Source: Eretmocerus hayati (lineage: Eukaryota > Arthropoda > Insecta > Hymenoptera > Aphelinidae). From it: a DNA stretch of 64,000 nt. Below the pieces are notes generated by a model that was not told where the DNA came from, searched no databases, and saw only the letters and a program-made list of their open reading frames with translations. Location: positions 161,621,685 to 161,685,684 of the forward strand of contig CM056741.1 in the NCBI GenBank assembly GCA_029851415.1, in the 5' to 3' direction. This document shows positions 1-9,721 of the stretch, in pieces. Numbering within the stretch: the first letter of the stretch is position 1; every line of letters begins with the position of its first letter. Made by a program: the position numbers and the translations under genes.

Positions 1-557
1 ATCGCTTTGATCCGTTTTGATCACCGTGCAGCGACATTTATAGCTTTGAGCTGGCCCAAGACATCGTTTCCGACCTATTTTGACGTGATAAACACGTTCT
101 GAGTGGTCAAAAAAGCCATACTGCACGCCTTTCCGAGATAACCATATGGGGGCATGTTGGGTACACTCCGATGTCGGCCTTCTTGATTCTCAAACCATCT
201 TCCTGTTTTGTACATAAAATCGCTCCAAATCAGAGTTCTGCGACCCTGAAGAGCGGATTTTGAAGGTATTGAGACAAGAAATCGAATTTACTAAGTTACG
301 TCGAGATTGGTCAAATAAAAATAAAATCATTAAATTTCACCGGTTTTAGTGAACGCGATTTCCTCGGTGATTTCTTAGCCGTGCAAACACAAAAAATGGA
401 AAAATCATTTTGAATTTCTGGAGAAAGTAGAAACGATCCGGGGTCGATTTAAATTACGTGCTTTCTCATATTTTAACATAAAAAAAAATATGCGGGAAGG
501 TCCACGAATGCCCATTTCTGAGATCGGTATATGGGGGGAAGTTGGGTACACTTACCT
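1..557 (+). mobile_element. Family A TA-flanked DNA element, right part, cut by window start
   Basis: This stretch aligns base by base with roughly 21178-21770 of the complete copy further right, including the segment with AACACGTTYTGAGTGG and the segment ATATGGGGGCATGTTGGGTA near 145-165. It ends AAGTTGGGTACACTTACCT at 557, followed by TA at 558-559. The reverse complement of that end is the terminal sequence AGGTAAGTGTACCCAACTT. No frame is kept open between this copy and the complete one, so the family looks non-coding and non-autonomous. The left end lies outside the window. The TA next to the end fits a Tc1/mariner-type target site, but the superfamily is inferred from that alone. Confidence 0.75.
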
Positions 558-1299
558 TATTACAAATTGAAGTGCATAGCTAATATAGGGGGGTTTGACT
601 CTGCATATGCGTCGTGATGAATTCAAAAGTTGAAGTCGGGTTGTAAGGGGACGGAATTGACCTTTCGATTCTTGGATCATCTGGAAAACTATTAAGATAG
701 TTGCCGACCAATACAATACACATCAGAAAATTGCTATAGTATACATTTCAAGTCGTAGAGACCTGGGAGAGCTTGGGACACGGTAAATCACACTTTCGGC
801 GGAATTATTCATGTAAGTATGCCTCTTATGGTGAGTTTTTACTCAAATAACTATCTTAATGAAGAACGATCGATTGCGAAAAATGGATTCATTGGTGGAA
901 TAGTTCGTTTCCAAATTATTTTAAATTTGTAATTTATATTCCCTTGTACTTTTATTTGTGGCTTCAAATGTTTGATTCACGGTTTTAATCATCATATTTG
1001 TACAAAAGTTTGGGTGTAAGTTTTATAATTGTTTTATTCAATTCATTTTCATGAGTTTTGAAGAATTTCACTTATTGTTCATCGTGAACAAACTTTTTCC
1101 TGTAACAGAAATAGATAAGAGTTGATACAACTGTTTGATGTTATGGATTCTTTACATGCACTGAACATTCTACTGGCATTGAAGTAAGACTTTCATTGTG
1201 TCTAATTACGAGAATAGAATTCAGTATGAAAAAAGTAATGTATACAGTTTCTCATAAAGGTATGGGGTCATAACTGATTGAGATTCTCAAAAATATGAT
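558..1299. other. Gene-free stretch
   Basis: No coding signal, tRNA or clear repeat seen. A short inverted pair, TTAAGATAGTT near 692 and AACTATCTTAA near 850, is too short to interpret. Confidence 0.5.
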
Positions 1300-1545
1300 T
1301 TGTGGTTGAGGGGTATGTACCTATTCGAATGATCAAAAAGCAAATATTTGGGTTGAGATAATGGTGAAATTCATTTCCATAGGTGATTTTTTTTCTGATA
1401 TTTTCCACCAATTTATTGTAGAGTAATCAATAAATTTGTGAAATTATTAATGAATATCTCTTCACAATTTATATTTGATGAGTTTCACCACTATCTCAGC
1501 ATATTAAATTGCCCTCTGATCCTTCGAATACAAACCCCCAGCACA
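1300..1545. repeat. Degenerate foldback (inverted repeat), about 245 bp
   Basis: The left half from about 1309 (GGGGTATGTACC, then TTCGAATGATCA, then TTGAGATAATGGTGAAATTCAT) matches the reverse complement of the right half ending near 1540 (GGGGTTTGTA, TTCGAAGGATCA, CTGAGATAGTGGTGAAACTCAT). The centre is a 9-bp perfect stem, AATTTATTG at 1411-1419 against CAATAAATT, with a nine-base loop. The arms are diverged. No target duplication can be assigned. It is read as an old foldback MITE or a decayed hairpin locus. Confidence 0.6.
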
Positions 1546-2331
1546 GATATGTTCATTGATAGAGTACACGCTAACCTCAATTTTGGTATTTAGATGTATT
1601 GAGTCTTTTTCTGAGGTTATGTTCGACATTTTGATCATCTAAGCTATCAGAATGGCCAATTTACCATCAATATATGATATATTGATTGGTACCATCATAA
1701 AATTTGTAGTATGAGCTCTAAAATTACTAGTAATGTAAAAATTTAAAAGATAAACATTCTTTTGTGTACCCTTCCCTTAATTCCAGAAACATAATTATCG
1801 AACTCAAGGAAACTTTCAATGAATTGGAATTTCACCAAATGCTTATGAATTCTGAGTAAAAACGCATAGGAGTAATTAGACGGACCAAAATTTTCATTTG
1901 AAAAAAAGATCCGTTGATCTCAGACATAATCGTAGTATCAATAAGCGCGCGTATGCGTATCGTTAAATGCATGATAAGCTGCTTGTCTCGCATAACATAT
2001 GCATTGCATTGAGATGACCACCGCAGTAAAAGGATGAAATTAAAGATTAATTGAATTAACCACATGTAGCGAGTCTGTCCATCATATGTATATCTCAAAT
2101 GTCTCCTCGAGTCTTCAGACAAGCTCATATTGCACTCATGATACGTTGTATATACATTGTATATATATTTTCCCCCTTCAGTTTCAAATTTTGGTCTCAA
2201 AATAATAAAGGGCGAACAAATACTGGTGGGAATTCTCCCCTTGGTTTGGATACGGGACATGTTATTTGTCGCACGAGTTTTTGAGAGTATCGTATGAAGT
2301 ATGTATTTCTGATGATTGTTAATCTCGAATA

Positions 2332-2409
2332 ACCACCACCACCACCACTACCACCATCAACTCTGGCACGTCCACTCATACAAAAACAACGAAAAAAAAA
2401 AAAAAAAAA
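2332..2409. repeat. CCA-rich run followed by poly(A)
   Basis: CCA/CCACTA triplets occupy 2332-2356 and an uninterrupted A18 run occupies 2392-2409. No retroelement body or target duplication could be tied to the A run, so it is treated as simple sequence. Confidence 0.7.
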
Positions 2410-4310
2410 TTTCAACGTGTCCAGTCTTCTTGGTGAATGGTCGAGTGAAGCAGCGTGAAATCCCCGTTAACTCTTGGCTTAAATTAATTCACAGCTCGTG
2501 CCGATCGTCACATGTAAGACTTTTATATAATAATACAAGTAGATATATATATGTGCATAGGAGGACACGGTGGTGAGTATAGAAAGCGCCGGAGCAGAAA
2601 TAAGGAGGGCAGGCTAGCAGCTACATCAGGACAAGGGCGACAAGTATGGGCCTCTTTATCCTAACATATATACGCTGTACGTATAGCTGAAGTCGAATCA
2701 AAGTTAGTACGGAGATGATGATGCGAAAGTGGCGTGACAGCATCAGGAGAAGAAGCTACTATATGGCGACATGTACAACCGAGTTAAAGTCATATCAATC
2801 TCATTTATGCCAATTTTGAATCCAACCGGACAGAGATTCTCCCTTCTCCTTTTTTGCTGCGATGTCTGAGGATCTTGAGGATGCATGGCTCATGTGTCGA
2901 CCCGGTGCGAATAATCGTAAGGGCAAAGGAAGCCTTTGTGACTCTTTAGACAGGTACACGTTTTTCTGTCTCACTCACTCTCTCATGCTCTTGCATCTAA
3001 ATTTTCATGACAATCGAACGAGCTGATGTGTTATATTCCATTTATAGGTTATGTATAGAGATACATAGGGGTTACGAGGTTGACCGGGGCCTGGATGATA
3101 TGCTCAGGTGATGGAAATACATATAGGTAGAGGAGAAACTCTCAACAAGACACGCAGCATGCATGCAAATTGACAATTTCGCGCATATTCGTACCTTGCT
3201 TGACCCTGATCGCGTGCTACTAGCTGGATATGATGATGACTTGTGGTATACCATTTTGGATATGCTCATTATCGAATTTATATCATGATAGTGTAGTGTA
3301 TGTGATATATGAGATGATAGTTTGGATCGAAGAGTGGATTTGATGTGAGTAGATTTTGTGAATATAGTAATGGGTTATCAGTAATGGAGTGATAAGCGGC
3401 GAATTGAGCGAGGTCGAGGTTTCCGCCGATGTTCCGCTTTTCTGATAATGCGCAGTGGGTGGAAAGCCGCACAGGTGTGAGCTGATATGGTGATTTTGTT
3501 TGCTCGGTAAAGTTGGATGATTTTTTGGAATTGGAGTTTTTCGTAGTTTCTGATGTGCGTCAAGAAATTTTAATATTCAGAGCAAGGTTTAAATGTATAC
3601 TAATGGCGTTATGCGATTAAGTACTACGGTGATAGATTGTGCTTGACATCGATAAGACATGACTGGAAACTTGTTACTCGTACACACTCAGTACAATATT
3701 TATGTGATTTTGTTTTTATATAACAGTGTAAAGCTTTTGTGGTATAATTTGTTTATTGTTTATGTAATACTAACCAAATGATGAAGAAAAATAAAAAAAC
3801 AGCGTGCCATACATCATCACTCCCGGAACATTTTCCTACAAATTTACATGGGATTTTTCGTTCAAAATATACGATTTCGTCATCAAAAAATTCGAAAGGA
3901 CGATTTCAGGAGATTGCATGGAATATCGGACTATCTTTCAAAATTGATAAAACGATCCACTGCAAACTTCTGAGGACTTTAAATTTGCCCTTGACCTCTT
4001 CGCGCACGCACCTACTTTTTGTGCTTTCGGATCTTTGTTTCCTACTAGATTCTATAGTGGGGATCGTGAGAATGATTTACCACTCGATTTACCATATGAA
4101 AGTTATGACAGCATGAACCTTTCAAGGTCAAACACGAATGGACTATAGCAACGAAAATTTCATGATATGAACTTCGTGAAAAATCATCAAATCTGATCGA
4201 AAAACATGACGCTACAAGTATCCATATCCTATCATCATAATTGAATGAGTTATGACGGTCAAAAGATGAATCGCTCCAAAGTGCATGATCAAGTGAGATG
4301 GTACATCATG

Positions 4311-4339
4311 ATCATTAGTTATAATGGATAACTAATGAT
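4311..4339. repeat. Short perfect hairpin
   Basis: ATCATTAGTTAT (4311-4322), loop AATGG, then ATAACTAATGAT (4328-4339). The stem is perfect but there is no U-tract or neighbouring gene, so no function is assigned. Confidence 0.6.
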
Positions 4340-5114
4340 GAGACTATGTTCGCCAGAATCATGGAATTTCCTCTACTTTGGGCCAAGGAAGATAATGCAT
4401 AAAGTATTCTTCCTCCAAAGTCAAGGAAAATTAGAGGAACCCGATGTGTCCACATATATGAACGAATGCGGGAAGAGGTTAAAAGAATGGAAGAATTTCA
4501 CGCAAATGGCGATGAATCACGCATTGTATTTTTTATGTGGTTGATTTCAAATTTCAGATGAATTAATTTGTTCGCATGGTGGTGGAGCTATATAGAACAA
4601 CACTCTTAAATTGCATATAATCATAATGAATGTTTCATAAGATATTCTGTACTGACGTTGGCTATTGAGAGGAAACAAAATTCGAGAAAACTCGAATGTA
4701 CACAAAAGGTGATCGAATTTCAACAGTCCTTATGATATTTTGAAACCGCAAATCGATTTTGATTTGAATCTGGAAAAAAATTGTATCTCGGCCATGATTC
4801 ATATCGGCATGACTCAGATGCATCGAAAGTGCATTGAACATTTGCAACACTTTTCAACAGCCAAGATGATCTTCCCATTAAAAATTGAAACCAATGTTCT
4901 CGATACTGTATAATTTGAAAATTCAATGAACTCGGCGTTAAGGACCCGAATAATTTTATTATACCATGTTTCCAAGAAAAAAGAACGTTATGAAGATGGG
5001 AGATTTAATACAATCTGAACTTCACCATGATTGATAATAAAGATATCAATCAGTAGGTTCATGTTAATAGTATAGATATTCAACTCTGATCCTACCTAAG
5101 CGTCAATTCTCTGC

Positions 5115-6660
5115 TTGGCCCTCGGCAGTCTGGTTTCCGAACCAATCACTCCACACAAACAGCTAATCTTGATATACCTACTCGAAAGTATCAGGACTGC
5201 AATCGAACAACGAAAACTGACCATTCTTCTGTCATTCGACTTTTCAAGCGTTTTCGATACAATATCGCACATCAAATTGCTGCGGAAACTCAGAGAATAT
5301 GGTTGTGATGACCGCGCCTACTTCGCTGGTTCGCGTCGTACATCTACAAGGTCGTATCCAAAAACGAATCCCACTCGGAAATAGCTACCTCTATCAGCTG
5401 GAGTCACCCAAGGAAGATGCCTTGGGCCGCTACTATTCCTTCTGTCATAAATGACGTTCTCTCGGTTTTCAAGTTTCCAATTCATGCAATACATGCGGAC
5501 GACACGCTGATATTCATGCACACTCCACCAGAAGACCTGGATAGATGCGTCCATTTTCTAACCGAAGATGCCAGTGCAGTTATCAAGTGGGCCCATGAAA
5601 ATGAGTTGAAGCTTAATCCTGCGAAAACAACTGCAATTATCTTTAGCAGTAAGATATATACGTTTTAAAGCTGGACTCTCTGGCACGCGTATTAGTTGAT
5701 GGAGCGATTCCATACTCCAAAACCATCAAAAGCCTAGGACTTCTCATGACTATATACATCTATGACCTGAGAAGTGCATATGAATGCAATTTCAGTGAAA
5801 GATCACGGGTCATCAATGTCATCATAGTCTCTACGCTTTTATCGAATTGCTTTTTGTGCGACCTGAAAGAAGAACTCATATTCTACCTCATTTTCTCGCA
5901 CTTTGAAGGAGTCTCCGGGTCCTGAAATCTCGACAAAATATTTTCACGGTTGAGTACCACGTAGAAAATGAAGAATCCAGAGTAACTCCGTCAAATGGGC
6001 CTTGTGTTCGGAGCTACAAGCGAAAACATCAGCATTATCAGAATATCTATGTATATCACTTTTTAACATGGGCCTATATGGGCAATGCTAACGTCATAGA
6101 CTGTAGCTCTGAACAGGGGGCTCATTCGACGGATTTACTCTGGATTCTTCATATTCTAGGTGGTACGAGACTGTGAAAAAAGTTTAGTAAGATTTGGTGA
6201 CCCGCACTTCGTGGGTTCCCCTTGTAAGTATTGCCACTGCAATGACCCTCACCATGGTGACCAGTAGAATCTCTACAACGCCTGTGTGGTGTATGTCTAC
6301 GGTAAAATACCGTGGAAAACTCATTTTACCCCTTATCGTTAGTCTTTAGACTGCGGCTCTCAATCCAAAGTCATCTCTTTCTTGTTGGCTGTCTGGCTTT
6401 CATAAGATAACACGCACTGATGAAGTGCGGTTTCTCCTTGATCGCTTATTTATACTTACTAGGAACATCTTCAACACAGGACAATCTACCAGAGGATACT
6501 CGCGCCTTTATTCTTTCACAAACTAGTGCGTCGACGACGAGAACAACCAGTCTCTTACGAATACTGCCATTGAAATAATCAGGTACTCTTCAAATCAACG
6601 TATAACAACCGCCTCATTTGAGTACTTCAAGATCATTATACTCTTGAACTAATACCCGAA
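5115..6660 (+). pseudogene. Broken non-LTR retrotransposon reverse transcriptase (CR1/jockey-like)
   Basis: Remnant of the RT domain that copies a non-LTR element at its target. Reading along the plus strand, the expected blocks appear in order. There is a finger/palm entry and motif A (LLSFDFSSVFDTISH, with catalytic Asp at 5238-5240), then motif B (GVTQGRCLGPLLF, 5400-5438) in the same frame. A stop follows at 5448-5450. Motif C reads HADDT at 5492-5506 in another frame, with Tyr replaced by His and both Asp kept. From 5671 a third frame carries DGAIPYSKTIKSLGLLM and the thumb segment, including LIFSHFEGVS. After a foldback insertion (about 5905-6223), NLYNACVVYVYGKIPW and a C-terminal block with SLTNTAI and SFEYFK continue to about 6655. 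Several frameshifts and stops make it inactive. No endonuclease part is seen upstream. Clade placement rests on motif spacing recalled from the family, not a search. Confidence 0.8.
5905..6223. mobile_element. Foldback element inserted in the RT pseudogene
   Basis: Left-arm text from 5938 (TTTTCACGG, GTACCACGTAGAAAATGAAG, AATCCAGAGTAACTCCGTC) matches the reverse complement of 6099-6180. Weaker pairing continues outward (GGGTCCTGAAATCT against GGGTCACCAAATCT) to about 5905 and 6223. The apical part, 6061-6091, is nearly identical to 21842-21872 in another foldback, in the opposite orientation. The outer arm segment GCGGGTCACCAAATCT also resembles that copy, so both belong to one family. It separates two consecutive parts of the RT, which indicates insertion after the RT copy arrived. 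Exact ends and target duplication are unclear. Confidence 0.65.
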
Positions 6661-7689
6661 AGATTGTCTTGAAAAAGCCCGATACAGCTGTGTTAAGCTC
6701 GTACACGAGAAAAATTACCTTGTTGTCCCCAGAATCAAAAACGAAAATTGATTTTTTGTAAGTTGGAAATTGAGGTTGAAAACGTATTTTGTAGTTTCAA
6801 CCACAGTATCTTGAAAACCATCATCATCAGGAGCATCACAGCATCAGAAATACTTTTTATGCATTATTACTCTTTGAGGGACGTGGCTTTCCTCCCCCTC
6901 TCTTGGACTCTGAATTTCTGATGCCTCCATTCGAGGCCTTTTACCTGTCACCTCGATGACAATCCTGACAAGGGTATACGTTGATGCCCCCCACCATACC
7001 TCCTCTTACTCTTCTCCACGGACGATCCGGAGAAAGATGTCTGCCTCTCTCACTTGATATGCCGCACACATACACACATGCACATGAACATCATCCATCT
7101 CCTTCCATCTCGTTTTAAAGTAGTCATTTTCATACGTCCATATCGGCTCACGTGTCTCCTGACATCTAAACTCTGAACCATAGCGCATAATAATATTAGA
7201 AATGCATCATATCCATCTAGCATCATGCATATATATAGAGTATTATAAATGGAATACTTATTGCGCCTGAAGCGCTGTATGCTTATGATGTATATACTAG
7301 ACTCTACATCCATATTTTTCAACAATTCATATTTTAATTAGAATGCTTTCTTATTTAGTTTCTATACATATATGTATATATCGAAGCTTGCGACTCGTTC
7401 GGCGACAAGTTTGCGAAGGCTCCCTCTACATATACGATGCGATGCTATAAGTTCTTTTTTTTTCTTCTTCTTTGGCTGTCCGAGTTTGAAAAACAACCTA
7501 CGAGAACTGCGAAAAAGTTGATGTCGAGAATAGTGAGAGAGCGAGAAAAAAAAAAGAGGGAGATGGAATGTCATATTGTACATGGAAGAAGTGAACGAGT
7601 CTGGATTATGATGGACTTCGGCACTCTTTATACTTTTTGAGCAAGCATTTTATTCGCACGGTGAGCATATATTGTATTTTAGAGTGTAT
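6661..7689. other. Gene-free stretch
   Basis: No supported gene. The region is rich in TATATA tracts (near 7370) and pyrimidine runs (near 7455-7470). Short open frames on both strands carry no family motif. Confidence 0.5.
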
Positions 7690-7860
7690 ATTTTATATAC
7701 ATATATACGCCACAGGCTTGTGGAATATTATATCATTGTGTACGCTGATGGTCATCTGATTGTATTGCTGGCTAGTCTACTCTCTGATGAACAACGAATC
7801 GCTCACGCTCAATTTGAAGCGTGTGTAAGTTTGATAATTCATATGCTGCAGGAGGGATAA
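7690..7860 (+). pseudogene. Possible RT motif C scrap, R1-like
   Basis: The open frame reads VYADGHLIVLLASLLSDEQR and continues to a stop at 7858-7860. The layout (hydrophobic strand, Y-A-D-x at 7741-7752, hydrophobic strand, then a helix rich in A, E and R) follows the R1-type RT pattern around YADD. The second catalytic Asp is Gly here (YADG). Upstream residues RHRLVEYYIIV fit the lead-in to that motif. No motif A or B was found nearby, and the piece abuts TATATA sequence, so a chance resemblance is possible. If real, it is a dead fragment unrelated to the RT at 5115. Confidence 0.35.
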
Positions 7861-7988
7861 TTTGTGTTCTTGAACTTCATTCTTATCTGACTCTGTTCAT
7901 TGTTACGCACTTTGCGGGTCGTCGAAATAGCACCCTGAAATGAAGAATCTTAAAGCCACTTCATCGTCCACCACGGTACGATGAATTA

Positions 7989-8582
7989 ACGTAAGTGTAC
8001 CCAACATGCCCCCTTTAAGCTCTTTTGACAAGAGTTTTGGCCCACTCCGATATTTTTCGACGAACTTGATAGCATTTTGAAACTTATTCCAAGACTTTTA
8101 AAATGAGCTGAAGTAAGTTCAATTTCAATCAACCAAAGCCGAGCATCGCGATTTCTCCAAAAAATGATTATTTACAAGTTTGCGAAAGTATGTACCCAAC
8201 ATGCCCCTATATTACGCCACTTTTCAACAACTCTGGTCTGCCTCAACAATTGTGCATGTATTTTGCCTTTTTTTGAAACTTGTTTCAAATCCTTCCAAAT
8301 GAGCTATAATACGTTTAATTTTGGTCAACTCGAGATTGGCGGCTATCCTGATGACGTAGGAGTCACGTGACATTGCTTTAAATCGGGGGTCTTTCACGGG
8401 CAAACTTTAACATTGATAAGCATAAAATAAAAAAGTGTATTTTAACTTTACTTATTTTGATGTGATATATCGATTTGAATAGGAAATATTTTTCATGCAA
8501 GTTCCCTATTTTCCCAAAAAAAAAAAAAAAACGGTGTAAATCGACGATAAAGTGCATAAAATCGTTTTTATCGGCATGCAAC
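7989..8582 (+). mobile_element. Family A element, left part, 3'-truncated
   Basis: Begins ACGTAAGTGTACCCAACATG right after TA at 7987-7988. A second, end-like segment (ATGTACCCAACATGCCCC) recurs near 8190, about 205 bp later, matching the tandem subterminal duplication of the complete copy. Homology fades around the segment with CGACGATAAAGTG near 8540, which corresponds to about 21178-21190. The right terminus is absent. A 16-A run at 8516-8531 lies inside. Short open frames within it are not conserved in the other copies. Confidence 0.65.
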
Positions 8583-9557
8583 CTTATTAGGGGTAATCTG
8601 GCAAATTATTTTCATTGAAATGAATCAAAACGAGAGTCAAAATCAAATTATAAATCAGAAGAAAAATGTAAAAAATTCGGAGAAAATGTAAAGTTTTAGA
8701 AGTAAAACTCACATTTCTTGCACGTTTTGTCGAGAAAATTTCTCAAACGAAGCCGTCAACCCTCGATGATAAGAACCCCTCAAAACGTTCCGCGGTTGTT
8801 TTATACCCGTACACAAGCTTTCTCTCTTGAGAATAAGCAAACTAACGGCTCATAATAATATTTATTGCCGTGGAGGCGATGATTTGCGAAATGAGCCCTT
8901 CCATTTGCTCTCTTTCCCGGGCTAATGCTCCCGAATCACCGTATACACACACACACACCCACACACACAAATCCCATTGCTAGCTTGTGTTGCTCCAAGC
9001 ATCAACAGCAGCATAGCACAGAATTGTAGCGTTTATCAAGTGTATGAATTAAATTGCCGATTTATTACCCTTAGGGGATAAGGCAAAAGCTACCTTCGCT
9101 ACCCTCGAGAAGCGCTTGCTTTAATATATACATACATATATTTTAACGTGTATAGGGTATAACTGCGATCTGCAGGGATATACCCGTGTGGCTCTGCAGT
9201 TTATCGCTCTCCTTATTTTACGCTAAAAAGAGATTCACGATGATGATCGTCAGATTTTACAGAGGGGCTGCCTATTCGCGAGTTTGTGGTTAGCCGGATA
9301 AACCTCCGGGACGATCAATTTTGTGAGGAAGGCGTCTTACGGAATGATCTTGTGGCTTACGATGAAATAATGAGATGAGTTTGATGGTTACGATTATACT
9401 CTCTTCACAATTTTCTAGCAAGGGTTAGACAGAATTCACTGATGGACAAAACCAAAAAAGAACTGGGCTCGCATCGGGACTTGTGACAATAAATTATATA
9501 GGCGTTGAGTCAGGTTACGGAAAGATGTCATGCCATTGTAAAACTCGATTCATTTAA
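8583..9557. other. Gene-free stretch with CA microsatellite
   Basis: No gene seen. An (AC)n run interrupted once by CCC lies at 8944-8969. The rest is unremarkable AT-rich sequence up to the TTAA at 9554-9557. Confidence 0.5.
8944..8969. repeat. (AC)n microsatellite
   Basis: Alternating AC, broken once by a CCC, in otherwise unique sequence. Confidence 0.9.
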
Positions 9558-9717
9558 CACGTTCGCTGCGGCGGGGCCCACCGGTGGGTCCCGCGTGTCC
9601 TTCATTCATAGTGATGAGCATTTTAGCCTTATGGGAAATAACACTGAGCGGGGCCCACTGGTGGGTCCCGCCGCACCTGGGGAAAGATCATCGATTTCAG
9701 CCTCCGCTGCAAACGTG
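9558..9717. mobile_element. 160-bp piggyBac-like MITE with TTAA duplication
   Basis: The element runs from CACGTTCGCTGCGG at 9558 to CCGCTGCAAACGTG at 9717, and these ends are inverted repeats. Both sides carry TTAA (9554-9557 and 9718-9721), the hallmark target duplication of piggyBac transposases. Ends starting CAC are known from piggyBac relatives. Inside are two near-identical GC-rich palindromes, 9571-9594 and 9648-9671 (core GGGCCCACYGGTGGGTCCC), strongly unlike the AT-rich surroundings. It is too small to code for a transposase and must have been mobilised in trans. The open frame across it is an accident of the palindromes. Confidence 0.85.
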
Positions 9718-9721
9718 TTAA

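Larger units (their letters stand above)
1546..5100. other. Gene-free stretch with simple repeats
   Basis: No host gene seen; the open frames here have no recognisable motif. It contains a CCA-rich run at 2332-2356, an 18-A run at 2392-2409, and a perfect 12-bp stem with 5-base loop at 4311-4339 (ATCATTAGTTAT / ATAACTAATGAT). Confidence 0.5.

Noticed and set aside
2392..2409. Poly(A) tail of a processed retrocopy
   Set aside because: No coding body upstream and no target duplication around it.
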